This document shows positions 44,537-53,964 of a stretch of 64,000 nucleotides of DNA, piece by piece (the stretch's first letter is position 1; each line of letters starts with the position of its first letter). The DNA is from Thainema sp966674685 (GTDB lineage: Bacteria > Cyanobacteriota > Cyanobacteriia > Phormidesmidales > Phormidesmidaceae). A model generated the notes under the pieces. That model did no database searches. It was given only the letters and a program-made list of their open reading frames with translations, and was not told the DNA's origin. Location of the stretch: positions 6,855 to 70,854 of the forward strand of contig CBKWJC010000026.1 in the NCBI GenBank assembly GCA_966674685.1. The letters run 5' to 3'. A program made the translations under genes and the position numbers.

Positions 44537-45490
44537 CTACATTGATACTCGTTCTTGCTCACTCTGGGCAGCTAGCTCAGCCAGTTCTTCATCGGTGCGG
44601 CGACGGCTACCGTAGATTAAGGCATAGGCATAGGTAAACTCACCGCCCAAAAAGAAAACTTGACTAGTCAGATAGATCCACAGCAGCAGCACCATGACGC
44701 TACCTGCCACACCATAGGACTGAAAGCGACTGCCGATACTGACAATACTGTTGCTGATCAGCTGCTGCAAAATCATAAACAGCACAGTTGTAATCAGTGC
44801 CCCCAGCCACACATCGCCCCAGGCTACCCGCGTTGAAGGCAAAAATTTAAACAGCAGCGCCATCACGATCGTCAAAATCAAAAATGCTGATGCAAAATTG
44901 AGCGATCGCAACAGCAGCACATCATCAAGCTGCACAAACTGAATTTGATCACTAAATACCTTCAGCACTTCGATAAAAACGTTGATAAATAGCTCAGATA
45001 GGAGCGAAATAAGCAGCAGTAGTGCCGCACTCAGCACTAGCCCAAACGCGAATACGCGCCGCTTAAAAAACGTCAATACAGCACGTCTCCAGTTGTTCTC
45101 TTCGTCTGTAAAATAGTTGACGCGCCAAATACGATCGAAGGAAAGAGTTAAGGCACTAAAGAAGCCACTGGCGGTAATCAGCAACAACACGAAGCTAATA
45201 ATTCCAGCCGTGATGCTATCTTCACTCATGCGGATTAAGTTTTCTTCGATCAGCGTATAGGCTTCTGGCGGCAACGCTGCTTCAGAAAACAGCAAAATTT
45301 GCTCGGAAGCATACTGATTAGGGCCAACCAAGAAGCCAACTACGCTGAGGACAATCAGAATCAAGGGAAACAGCGAAAATAGCGCATAATATGCGATCGC
45401 AGCTCCCATCTCCAAACAATTATCTTGTTGCCAATGCAGCCCGGTTTGAATAATCAGTTGGGCAATTCGAGTCCGCATCCATTTGGTCAT
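44537..45490 (-). CDS. YihY/BrkB family inner-membrane protein (paralogue)
   Basis: 317 aa. The signature NCLEMGAAIAYYALFSLFPLILIVLSVVG is followed by ITAGIISFVLLLITASGFFSALTLSFDRIW, a central helix pair, and the C-terminal VMVLLLWIYLTSQVFFLGGEFTYAY: six membrane helices as in the protein at 24491. The short hydrophilic tail ends ELAELAAQSEQ. Function is unsettled for the family. It is convergent with the permease gene, 26 bp apart. Downstream of its start lies a 1.3-kb repeat-rich gap. Confidence 0.9.
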   Translation of the reverse strand: MTKWMRTRIAQLIIQTGLHWQQDNCLEMGAAIAYYALFSLFPLILIVLSVVGFLVGPNQYASEQILLFSEAALPPEAYTLIEENLIRMSEDSITAGIISFVLLLITASGFFSALTLSFDRIWRVNYFTDEENNWRRAVLTFFKRRVFAFGLVLSAALLLLISLLSELFINVFIEVLKVFSDQIQFVQLDDVLLLRSLNFASAFLILTIVMALLFKFLPSTRVAWGDVWLGALITTVLFMILQQLISNSIVSIGSRFQSYGVAGSVMVLLLWIYLTSQVFFLGGEFTYAYALIYGSRRRTDEELAELAAQSEQERVSM

Positions 45491-45600
45491 GTGCTGAAAT
45501 AAGCGCCGTTTAACTATTTGTTCAGTTGCTGGTAAATGCTAATAAAGTTGCATTTTACAATCTTGCCTTGGCAAAATTAAAATTCGAAATATTTGGAATC

Positions 45601-45814
45601 AGTAGCACGTATCAATAAATGCATATAGAAATGCATATAGCATTTTTCAACCTCGTGAGATACGTAGAAGTGTTTCTCTACCTCCGGTAGGGAAACACTA
45701 CCGTACTCCACCAGCGTGAAAAACGCCGTATCTAAAAAACCGGGGAGGCGCTCCTCCGGGGGGCCGGGGTGCCACCCGTTTTTTTAGATATGTTGATTGA
45801 TGCCAACCGACTTA
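45601..45814. repeat. MITE-like element B4 with internal insertion
   Basis: The left end AGTAGCACGTATCAATAAAT and right end GATGCCAACCGACTTA match the B family. The inner arms ATCTAAAAAACCGGGG / CCCGTTTTTTTAGAT (45729-45790) are separated from the left end by about 100 bp of unrelated sequence. That insert has its own small hairpin (GTGTTTCTCTACC / GGTAGGGAAACAC, 45669-45698). Confidence 0.7.
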
Positions 45815-46816
45815 AACGTTGATTATTCTCAAACGGGTTCTATTTCGGTTGTTCTCAAACAGTAGTGATTTCGGGTAATCTAGCATCGCCCACACCATCA
45901 ACTATCATCACCCGTGTCCCGCTATCCATATTTCTTTTCAAAAATATTGAAAAAGACTGTTCCGTCCAGAGAATATTGAGATACACTGGCAGGTACTTTA
46001 TTTTCAGCATAGTGTTTTGTGGTTTCCAAGGTCCTCCACAAAGCATGACATCGCGGAGATAAAGCGTTTGTTCATTAGCTAACGTTTGAGGTTATACCTA
46101 TGTTTATTCATCGCTATCGTGTGCGATCGCAGCGCTGTCCTCCTCGTCAGCGGCGTTTGTAGCATTTAAGTCATACAGCCACATTGGGACGTGACGATCA
46201 TGAGCATAGCAATCAGATAGATCTAGCTATTAAAGCAAAACCAAAATTGCAGACATTTGAGTGTCTTTGCAGTTTCCCTGAAACGTCAGCAGTTGAGCAA
46301 CGGGTGTTTATCTAAGCTCAGCACTGGCAGAACAGATGAGCTGCTGGCAATGAAATCGTATCGGCCTGCTATTTTGAGTGAGTAAAAATAACTAGATTGG
46401 ATCTGATCAAGCCGTTTTAAGTATCTGAAATTGCAATCAGAGCCATATTTGGAGGAGCGAGTCAGCAACTTCAATGGGCATATCTAGATTGTAGCTAAGG
46501 TGCAAAAAACTGCCTGGGCAGTGTTCATTGACGAATAGTGTGCATGAGTTTACCATCCATCCGACGATTGCACTCTGTATCGTATTAGCGTGAAGTTTCC
46601 AGTGAAATGATGCGCTGAATAATCGTCCGTTTCAATTAAGGCTTAAACGTATCGTCTCCGCTAAATTTCGATACTGCTTCATTGCAGTAGTCAGTCTTGT
46701 CTGCCAGCAATTGGTGTGAAGAGTGACAGATTTTTAGGCCGATTCTGAATGACTTTAAATGCCAATTCTCAGGCGTGAAACTGACTGCATCTAAACATTT
46801 GATTGAGGATACAGTC
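45815..46816. other. Long gap without a convincing gene
   Basis: About 1 kb. Short open frames here lack any family resemblance. One 20-codon frame at 46100-46162 starts after TTTGAGGTTATACCT and would encode a very basic peptide (MFIHRYRVRSQRC...). I cannot support it as a gene beyond its ribosome-binding-like sequence. Confidence 0.4.
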
Positions 46817-47140
46817 ATGAACAAGAAGTTCGTCGTGTTGATGACGGTTGCTGCAACTGGATTTGTGGCAACCACGGCTGTCATCAATGAAATCATGCCA
46901 GTAGTTCGGGCCGATGCCCCAGGGCATTACAAGCCCCACCATGACGGTCGGGCCGCCAAATTAGTCGGGGGTTCTCACATCTACGTCTATGTTGCGCCCG
47001 ATGCCGACGCAGACACAGTGGGTCAGTATAGTGCGGGGACGCATGTTACTGTCCACGACAGCGTTTCACATTGGTACTACATTGCCTCTGGCTCAACCCG
47101 AGGCTGGGTAGCTGCCGATCACGTTGAATTTCTGCACTAA
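46817..47140 (+). CDS. Secreted bacterial SH3-domain protein
   Basis: 107 aa from ATG 46817, with GAGGATA at good distance. Residues 1-33 form a signal peptide (KKFVVLMTVAATGFVATTAV). The mature protein is one SH3b domain (LVGGSHIYVYVAPDADADTVGQYSAGTHV, then HWYYIASGSTRGWVAADHVEF), a fold that often binds peptidoglycan or proteins in the periplasm. There is no fused catalytic domain. It is a monocistronic gene in a large repeat-filled interval, with a terminator-like hairpin 190 bp downstream. Confidence 0.8.
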   Translation: MNKKFVVLMTVAATGFVATTAVINEIMPVVRADAPGHYKPHHDGRAAKLVGGSHIYVYVAPDADADTVGQYSAGTHVTVHDSVSHWYYIASGSTRGWVAADHVEFLH

Positions 47141-47331
47141 CATTCAAAAGCTTGGATCGAGTCGCGCTTAGTCTGGACGGTGCTTTGGCACCCCACACAC
47201 CCAGATTGGCGGATCGGTTCATCCCACTGGTTCGTTCTACACACAATCTCACTATCCATCCGACATAATCCAGAGCGTAGAGCGGACTATCCATCCGGTT
47301 TGCGACTGCTGGAAAACACTGCACACCGTAG

Positions 47332-47376
47332 CCTGCTCGTTAGTTCACATTTTTTGTGCTAACCAGCAGGTTTTTT
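47332..47376 (+). terminator. Rho-independent terminator
   Basis: CCTGCTCGTTAGTTCACA pairs with GTGCTAACCAGCAGG around a T-rich loop and is followed by TTTTTT. It lies downstream of the SH3 gene and upstream of the PhoH gene. Confidence 0.75.
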
Positions 47377-47514
47377 ATTGGTCTGTCAATATAGAAATCA
47401 ACTTGTTTTTTGCACCTTGCTGGCTTACAAAACAGTTACGTTGCCGTTGCTAAACAACCTTTTCCGGTTTTGGTGTCAAAATATAAGATCAGCCCAATTT
47501 AGTGAACCTGCGTG

Positions 47515-48840
47515 ATGAAAAAGGTCTTTGTCCTAGATACCAATGTGTTGCTGCATGATCCAAAAGCGCTCCTGGGGTTTGAAGATAATGATGTCGTGCT
47601 ACCCATTACCATCATTGAAGAACTGGATCGCTTCAAAAAACAGTCCGAAATGACGGGTCGGAATGCGCGGCAGACCTCGCGTATGCTAGACGAACTGCGC
47701 CAACAGGGGCACTTAATTGACGGGATTGCCTTAAGTAACGGCGGCACGCTGCGGGTTGCGCTCTGTCATCGAGAAACGTTGGCGACGCTGCCGCCGGAAC
47801 TAGAAGGTGATCAGGCCGATAATTCCATCTTAGCCGTGGCGCTGGAGCTGAAGCGGCAGTGCCATAATCGGGTCGTATTGGTCAGTAAAGACACCAATCT
47901 GCGAATTAAAGCCGATGCGTTAGGGCTCAACGCGGAAGATTACGAAACGGATAAGGTTGATGTCGAGGGACTGTATACGGGCATTGACGAAGTTTGGGTT
48001 GAAACCGATGTCATTACCCAGTTTTATCAGCAAGGACACGTTGAGCTATCCGGTCGCTTCTATGCCAATCAGCTATTAACGCTGATTGATACGAATAATC
48101 CTTCTCACACCGCACTGGCCGTTTTTGATGGCGCGATTCAGCAGGCTGTGCCACTGTTGAAACTGCCAACGATTGGCGTATCCGGCATTCGCGCCCGCAA
48201 CCGAGAGCAAAAGTTCGCGCTGGAGCTGCTGCTGCAAGATTCGATTTCGCTGGTAACGCTAGTCGGCAAGGCGGGTACGGGTAAGACTCTACTTGCGATC
48301 GCAGCCGGACTGAGTAAAGTGGCCGACGAACATGTCTATAGCCGATTATTAATTGCCCGTCCCGTCATGCCGATGGGGCGGGATTTGGGCTATTTGCCAG
48401 GGGATGTCTCTGAAAAGCTCACGCCCTGGATGCAGCCGCTCTACGATAACTTCGACTTGATTCTTGGCACCCAAGATACCACCGGAAAACCTGCCCACTG
48501 GCGACGAGGCCATGAAGAGCTAATTGAACATGGTCTGCTGCAAATTGAGCCGCTGACCTATATTCGAGGCCGCACAATCCCGCGTCAGTTCTTTGTGATC
48601 GACGAAGCGCAAAATCTGACGCCCCATGAGGTGAAGACGATTCTTACCCGCGCAGGCGAGGGGACAAAGATTATCCTGACGGGCGACGTGGATCAGATTG
48701 ACAATCCTTACGTCGATGCAGCAAGTAACGGGTTAACCTACGTAATTGAGCGCTTCAAGGATGATCCGCTTGCCGGACATGTAACGCTACTGAAAGGAGA
48801 GCGATCAAAACTGGCTGAGCGTTCGGCAGCTTTGTTGTAA
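47515..48840 (+). CDS. PIN - PhoH fusion ATPase/ribonuclease (YlaK-like)
   Basis: 441 aa from ATG 47515; a GTG one codon upstream is an alternative. The N-terminal PIN domain (residues 1-140) has the acidic residues of FVLDTNVLLHDP, IIEELDRFKK and DNSILAVAL-SKDTNLRIKA, typical of RNA-cleaving PIN nucleases. The C-terminal PhoH domain (about 225-440) has Walker A VGKAGTGKTLLA near residue 250, the RPVMPMGRDLGYLPG segment and Walker B FVIDEAQNLTPHE. PIN-PhoH proteins couple ATP hydrolysis to RNA unwinding and cleavage. Despite the name, phosphate starvation control cannot be inferred here. Confidence 0.95.
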   Translation: MKKVFVLDTNVLLHDPKALLGFEDNDVVLPITIIEELDRFKKQSEMTGRNARQTSRMLDELRQQGHLIDGIALSNGGTLRVALCHRETLATLPPELEGDQADNSILAVALELKRQCHNRVVLVSKDTNLRIKADALGLNAEDYETDKVDVEGLYTGIDEVWVETDVITQFYQQGHVELSGRFYANQLLTLIDTNNPSHTALAVFDGAIQQAVPLLKLPTIGVSGIRARNREQKFALELLLQDSISLVTLVGKAGTGKTLLAIAAGLSKVADEHVYSRLLIARPVMPMGRDLGYLPGDVSEKLTPWMQPLYDNFDLILGTQDTTGKPAHWRRGHEELIEHGLLQIEPLTYIRGRTIPRQFFVIDEAQNLTPHEVKTILTRAGEGTKIILTGDVDQIDNPYVDAASNGLTYVIERFKDDPLAGHVTLLKGERSKLAERSAALL

Positions 48841-48927
48841 CAGAGGTTGCATCGCGCTCATTAACATTTTGTATGACTCAAATTCCTGAGTCAGCGCCAA
48901 TATTAGAGGCGAAAAAAATATTATGGT

Positions 48928-50817
48928 GTGAGCGCAGTGATAGCGGATCAGCAACAGGTTCTGGCTCAAGCCAGACAGGGCAATACCCAGGCAATCGCCT
49001 CCATCCTCAATCAAGCCTTTGTGCTAGAGCAGGTTTGGGCAACGGTCTCCCAGCAGGGCGATCGCCTACATGTTCATCTTGAATCCAACCAAGTTCCAGA
49101 GCGACACTTACATGTCAATACCACCCGAGCCGTCCTTCTCTGCCTCGGATTGTCGGGCATGCGTGCGGTGCAGATTTACGGTCATCGGGCTGGCGATGAG
49201 CGACCAGACTGGCAAGAAGAAATTCTGTTAGACCCTCCGCCTGCGCCAGTTGTGCCTGTTCCTGTCGCCCCTGCACGGGCAACGCTGAAGAAGGCACCGC
49301 AAAAACCGCCCAGTCGCCCCCGTCGTCCAGCGCAGCGCAAGATCTGGCGCTATGGCATTCTGGGCTTGATTGCGGCCAGTTTCGTTCTGGGTACAGGGCT
49401 GAGCGTGCTGTTACGCACACAGTTGAATAATGCGGCTCAACCGATGGCTGGAGCAGTCCAAACTGAGAACAGTTCAGCCACTCGTGCGGCTGGCGATCCA
49501 ACTCCGGCTGAAACGCTGGAACCTGCTCCCCCCCCTTCATTAAAAGAAGACGAAAGCCTCCTGCGTAAGGATTTACCTTACTTCGGTAGCAGTTCCGGCG
49601 CTCCTGCTCCTGCAACACCTCCAAAGAGTTCATCAGCCGATTCCGCGAGTGATGCCGCCGCGAATTCCGAGCTAAACTCCAGCACAGAGTCTGATTCAAC
49701 CTCTACTTCATCACAGCCAGAATCTAAGTCAACGGCAGAATCGGCTGTAGAAACGGATTCTCAGGCTACTGCCTCCCCGAAGCCTCAACCCAGTGCTGCT
49801 CCGGCTGAGTCAGCAAACTCCAGCACCCCGGCAGCTAATCCAAGTGCTGACGATACGATTGTGTTCAAAGCGGTGGGCGATATTATTCCAGGCACCAATT
49901 TTCCAGATACGCGTCTACCTGGTGATCTCGGTATGCTGTTCGCCAATGTGCAGCCTTATCTGACTGAAGCAGACGTTGTGTTTGGTAATTTTGAAAGCAC
50001 TTTGACCGATTATCCCAACAGCGCCAAAGATGTCAGTCAGGGCATGACGTTTGCTTTCCGCACGCCTCCCCACTATGCCGGAGTGCTGAAAGCGGCTGGT
50101 TTTGATGTGCTGAGCGTCGCCAATAATCACTCGATGGACTTTTATGAAGAAGGGTTCAACGACACGATCAAGCATATTGAGCAAACGGGCATGAAAGCGG
50201 TAGGCCGCAAAGGCCAAATCGTCTATCACGATGTGAAGGGCATGAAAACCGCCTATATCGCGTTTAGCTATTTGGAGGATCACAACTCAATGCATGACTT
50301 GGCTGCGGGTCAGGCACTGGTCAAAGAAGCGGCTGAAAATGCTGATATTGTGGTGATTTCGGTTCACGCGGGGGCGGAAGGGACGGATGCCATTTATACC
50401 CGCAACGAAACGGAATATTTTTACTCCGAGAATCGCGGCAATTCAGTTCAGTTTGCCCGCGCCATGATTGATGCTGGTGCCGATGTGGTGCTGGGTCATG
50501 GCCCTCATGTTCCGCGCGCGATGGAGCTATATCAGGGCAAGCTGATTGCCTATTCGTTGGGTAACTTTATGGGCTACCGGACGCTGTCTACAGTAGGAAC
50601 ATTAGGCAACTCCATGATTTTGCAGTTCCAGCTTGACCAGCAGGGCAATTTTCAGATGGGTCGCATTATTCCCATTGCGCTAGACGATAGCGGCATTCCG
50701 TATCTGGATGATTATTTCCAAACCGTTAACCTGGTGCGGACGCTGATTCAAAGTGATTTTCCACAAACGCCCCTAGCAATTGATGAACAGGGCTATATTC
50801 GCCGCACGGATTCTTAA
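48928..50817 (+). CDS. CapA-family protein with cyanobacterial N-terminal domain
   Basis: 629 aa from GTG 48928. Residues 1-100 form a small alpha/beta domain (QGNTQAIASILNQAF, HVHLESNQVP, MRAVQIYGHRAGDERPDW) found in several cyanobacterial membrane proteins. A basic Pro-rich linker, one membrane helix (about 140-162) and a long Ser/Ala/Thr/Pro-rich spacer follow. The CapA/metallophosphatase domain (about 310-580) shows FKAVGDIIPG, VVFGNFESTLTD, SVANNHSMDF, ISVHAGAEG, VVLGHGPHVPR and AYSLGNF. CapA acts in poly-gamma-glutamate synthesis in Bacillus; here a surface role is inferred. A perfect terminator follows. Confidence 0.9.
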   Translation: MSAVIADQQQVLAQARQGNTQAIASILNQAFVLEQVWATVSQQGDRLHVHLESNQVPERHLHVNTTRAVLLCLGLSGMRAVQIYGHRAGDERPDWQEEILLDPPPAPVVPVPVAPARATLKKAPQKPPSRPRRPAQRKIWRYGILGLIAASFVLGTGLSVLLRTQLNNAAQPMAGAVQTENSSATRAAGDPTPAETLEPAPPPSLKEDESLLRKDLPYFGSSSGAPAPATPPKSSSADSASDAAANSELNSSTESDSTSTSSQPESKSTAESAVETDSQATASPKPQPSAAPAESANSSTPAANPSADDTIVFKAVGDIIPGTNFPDTRLPGDLGMLFANVQPYLTEADVVFGNFESTLTDYPNSAKDVSQGMTFAFRTPPHYAGVLKAAGFDVLSVANNHSMDFYEEGFNDTIKHIEQTGMKAVGRKGQIVYHDVKGMKTAYIAFSYLEDHNSMHDLAAGQALVKEAAENADIVVISVHAGAEGTDAIYTRNETEYFYSENRGNSVQFARAMIDAGADVVLGHGPHVPRAMELYQGKLIAYSLGNFMGYRTLSTVGTLGNSMILQFQLDQQGNFQMGRIIPIALDDSGIPYLDDYFQTVNLVRTLIQSDFPQTPLAIDEQGYIRRTDS

Positions 50818-50834
50818 ACGCTAGTTCAGATACA

Positions 50835-50874
50835 TGAAAAAGAGGAACCTGCGATCGCAGGTTCCTCTTTTTCA
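50835..50874. terminator. Perfect 40-bp palindrome terminator with HIP1 at its centre
   Basis: TGAAAAAGAGGAACCTGCGA and its exact complement meet at a central GCGATCGC. The A and T runs at the ends make it a bidirectional terminator between the convergent CapA-like and GT39-like genes. Confidence 0.88.
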
Positions 50875-50900
50875 CATTCAATACCGTTTATCCAGAAAGC

Positions 50901-52469
50901 CTATTGAGCCACATCTGGCTCAATCACCAGCAGCTCCACCCGCCGAGCTGAACCCGGAGCTTTACCTCGAAAAGACTGTTGGAATTTGATTGTGCCTTCC
51001 TGCCCCAGAACAGTTTGAGAGATTAAATCAATACCCGCTTCATCATGGCAGAACGACCAGCATACCAGCCAAAGCCGCTCCTGCTCTTGGGGTAAATCAG
51101 CCAAATCTGCCCGAGTTAGTACCGTTCTTTCCTCCGGTTCTGTAGTGGCTCGACCAACGATATGCAGCGGAGCCTCGCCGCTGTAGTAAAACGGCAGCGA
51201 ATACTGCAAATGATCATCTGGCGCGTAGTAGACAATGGCCTCGGTCGCAGCAGTGGACTGAATGGCCTGAGCCAAACCACGCCAGTCATCGCGATAGGTA
51301 GTGCTGTAGTAGTAAGTCAGCCCCTGCCACACAGCTACAGTGTAGAGCAACGCCACGACCCCGCTCACCCAGCGGTTCCAGTTCCAGAGCCGCAACAGAC
51401 CAACCGACAGCAACATAAGCACAAATGGTGCTGTGAAAAGCAGATAGCGCGTAATCCAGGCTTTCCCACCCAGAAACAGCACATCGACGAGAAGAACTGC
51501 ACCCAATCCACCCAGTGCCCAAGTTGCCGTGATCAGTAGCGATGGATTGCGTCGTATTCCCCATAGGCTGATACCAATGAGCAGAAGCAACAGCAGCGTC
51601 ATACCCTTATAGAACAGCAGCCAGCCTGGTTGATCATTGAGAGTTTCGAGTGGCCAAAACACCGTAAAACTCGTCAGCTTAGCAACGACAGAAACCGCTG
51701 AGAATGATGCTTCTTCCCCACCATCTCCGCCATGCAGAGCGTAGTAATCCTGTGTTTTTTCCGCCAGTTTAGTGAGCACAATTGGCAGCAGCATTGCGCC
51801 AATAAACAGCACTCCTAATACAGCCGCAAACAGCCAGCGCCGCTGCTTACGGAATCGGGCAATCAAGATCAGGCCATCCGGTACCAGCAGCGCAATACTA
51901 ATTGGAAACGTCAGGATGGCAAGCAGACGACAAACTGACCAAGCCGCAACCCGCCAGTAGGTGGGCCGATTGAGATACTCCAGCAGCGCGATCGACCCTA
52001 AAACCGTCAGGAAGGTCATCAGGGTGTACATTCTGATTTCCTGGGAATGATTGACGAAAATGGGCGAAACAGCCATCAACAGAGCCGATAACCGGGCAGT
52101 GTTTTCACCCAGGAGTCGGCGGCTCAGGTCATAGGTCAAAACTACGGAGCCAATGCCAAAGATGACGGCCAAGAGTCGCCAGCCGCTCTCATCGTTAAAC
52201 CACTGCATCCAGACGTGCAGCAGGCTGTAGTAGAGTGGTCTAATATTGGGGTTGCGCCAGGTAAAATCCTGCGAGTCTTCAAGGCTGTTCATTTCATCAA
52301 CCCAAAGACTTTCTTCACCCAGGGCATAGAGCCTCAACGCTGTCGCTAGAGCGAAGATCAAAACTGGAATGACCCAATTGGCTCTAGTAATTTGCGACCA
52401 CAATGGCAGTTGTGCGGTCAGGTTGGAGGGATTGTTAGAAGGATTAGTCTGTTGATCAAACATTGTCAT
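50901..52469 (-). CDS. GT39/ArnT-like membrane glycosyltransferase
   Basis: 522 aa from ATG 52469, with GGAGACG upstream; the longer open frame runs back into the previous gene. About ten membrane helices are visible. The first loop contains GEESLWVDEMNSL, whose Asp-Glu pair is the catalytic site of PMT/ArnT-type enzymes. HSQEIRMYTLMTFLTVLG is the second conserved loop. The C-terminal 110 residues are a soluble periplasmic domain (YYAPDDHLQYSLPFYYSGEAPL). It transfers sugars from a polyprenyl carrier. It starts one base after the stop of the hydrolase-like gene, so they are one operon. Confidence 0.88.
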   Translation of the reverse strand: MTMFDQQTNPSNNPSNLTAQLPLWSQITRANWVIPVLIFALATALRLYALGEESLWVDEMNSLEDSQDFTWRNPNIRPLYYSLLHVWMQWFNDESGWRLLAVIFGIGSVVLTYDLSRRLLGENTARLSALLMAVSPIFVNHSQEIRMYTLMTFLTVLGSIALLEYLNRPTYWRVAAWSVCRLLAILTFPISIALLVPDGLILIARFRKQRRWLFAAVLGVLFIGAMLLPIVLTKLAEKTQDYYALHGGDGGEEASFSAVSVVAKLTSFTVFWPLETLNDQPGWLLFYKGMTLLLLLLIGISLWGIRRNPSLLITATWALGGLGAVLLVDVLFLGGKAWITRYLLFTAPFVLMLLSVGLLRLWNWNRWVSGVVALLYTVAVWQGLTYYYSTTYRDDWRGLAQAIQSTAATEAIVYYAPDDHLQYSLPFYYSGEAPLHIVGRATTEPEERTVLTRADLADLPQEQERLWLVCWSFCHDEAGIDLISQTVLGQEGTIKFQQSFRGKAPGSARRVELLVIEPDVAQ

Positions 52470-52470
52470 T

Positions 52471-53964
52471 TTAAGTATCGTCTCCAGACAATGGCGATTT
52501 GCTACTGTGAGTCGTGCTGTTAGTGTTTGCTGTGGTGAGGGGCGCGATCGCAATTGCCCAGTCCGACCGATAGGGGGCTTGCCACTCGACTAAGTTTCCT
52601 TGGCTGGGTAGCTCAATTTCTTGATAGGCGGCTTTGGCATCTACGGCTAAAACCCGGACTGGAGCAGCTAGTGCATCAAGCTGTAACCGAATGTCGTCAG
52701 TATCTTCGGCATAGCAAATCGCTGTCGTTTGACGATCTTGCAGACAATAACCCGATTCCATCAGGCTGTTATCTGGCTGCATGCCGACGGTGTAGTTTTC
52801 GCTAGTAAAAATGCTGTAGGTTTTGATTTGGTCTTTGTTGGGATAGGGTTCCGAAAATTTGCGATCGCGCGGCTGATGACCCCAAATATTGCCGACACCG
52901 CCCGAAATCATCGAGTACCACAGCCCTTTATAGGTGCGCTCGGGATCATAGTCTTTATCGGGGTAGCGAGAAGGGGTACGAATCCGGAAGCGATCTTCGG
53001 AGAAAGCTGGGCGATCACCCGCTTTAGCCAAATGATCTCGGTAGTCTTCATAGACCGGACGACGCCACTCCCAGGATGCATAATCGAGGTTGGAGCTAAT
53101 TTCTCTGTATTCGTGGGTATGACCTCGCGCCCCAAACAGATGCGTATAGCTGGTGTAGGACTGTAGCTTGACCCGCAAGTCCTCTAGTTCACGAGCATTC
53201 GCCCACTCGAATAAATCGAAGCCGTAGCTAAATGTCCAGCCCGGAATGGGCGCTAACCGAGCTGCAATTTCTTTGTAAAGTTTTTCGCTATCAATCCCGT
53301 AGGACTTGGGCGTCTGCTTCCTCTGTTCATCTCCCCAAATCCAAAAATGGGTTACACCGCCGCGACGATAGGTTTTGAGGACAGCGGCTTCGAAATAGGC
53401 CGGATTAGACATGAAATCACGCAGGTTGGTGATGTGAAATCCGGTGAATCCATGCCCCTCAACAAATTCATCTAATGCCCGATCAATATCGGGCTTATCG
53501 TACATAACGAACTGGGGCACAAATGCTTCGCCAGTGGCCGAGCGAACCCACTTTTGTCCCGCCGCTGTCACAAAACCCTTGGCGTAATCAGGCCGCTCGG
53601 CTGCGATTGTGAGTTCGCCGCCTGTGCTAAAGCTCCATACGCCTGCCTTAGTTGGCGTGAACCGAAACTTGGTTTGTTCCCCATCTCTGAACGTCAACGC
53701 TCGATGGGTTTCTCCATCAGCATGACGAATCTCAACAGATTGGTACTCCGCTCCCGCCACCGGAATGTCATAGCATTCCCAGGGGGGGCGCTGTTCTGTA
53801 TTCGGTGATAAACACGCTTCCGTAAAGGGTGTTTCAAGCACAGCGGCAATATCAGGACTCGGATAATTTCGCTGATTTGATCCCACCTGACCATGAATGA
53901 AGATGACGACGCTAGCTGTTAAGGCTGCGATCGCGCCTAAACCGAGTAAGTTAGTCCACCTCAT
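52471..53964 (-). CDS. Glycoside-hydrolase-like protein with DUF5060-like N-terminal domain
   Basis: 497 aa. An N-terminal membrane anchor or signal (residues 7-25, LGAIAALTASVVIFIHGQ) is followed by an Ig-like domain (45-135; FRDGEQTKFRFTPTKAGVWSF) of the DUF5060 type. A TIM-barrel-like region (about 150-400) contains GFTGFHITNLRDF, HFWIWGDEQRK, YGFDLFEWAN, PAFSEDRFRIR and WYSMISGGVGNIWGH. Similar proteins are annotated as apiosidase- or glycosidase-like. Candidate acid residues lie in FSED and DLFEW. Coupling with the GT39-like gene suggests surface-glycan synthesis or trimming. No adjacent capsule exporter is seen. Confidence 0.78.
   Translation of the reverse strand: MRWTNLLGLGAIAALTASVVIFIHGQVGSNQRNYPSPDIAAVLETPFTEACLSPNTEQRPPWECYDIPVAGAEYQSVEIRHADGETHRALTFRDGEQTKFRFTPTKAGVWSFSTGGELTIAAERPDYAKGFVTAAGQKWVRSATGEAFVPQFVMYDKPDIDRALDEFVEGHGFTGFHITNLRDFMSNPAYFEAAVLKTYRRGGVTHFWIWGDEQRKQTPKSYGIDSEKLYKEIAARLAPIPGWTFSYGFDLFEWANARELEDLRVKLQSYTSYTHLFGARGHTHEYREISSNLDYASWEWRRPVYEDYRDHLAKAGDRPAFSEDRFRIRTPSRYPDKDYDPERTYKGLWYSMISGGVGNIWGHQPRDRKFSEPYPNKDQIKTYSIFTSENYTVGMQPDNSLMESGYCLQDRQTTAICYAEDTDDIRLQLDALAAPVRVLAVDAKAAYQEIELPSQGNLVEWQAPYRSDWAIAIAPLTTANTNSTTHSSKSPLSGDDT

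Noticed and set aside
45855..46062. Two opposing frames of about 63 codons in the 1-kb gap
   Set aside because: They overlap each other on opposite strands, with no domain or ribosome-binding site.
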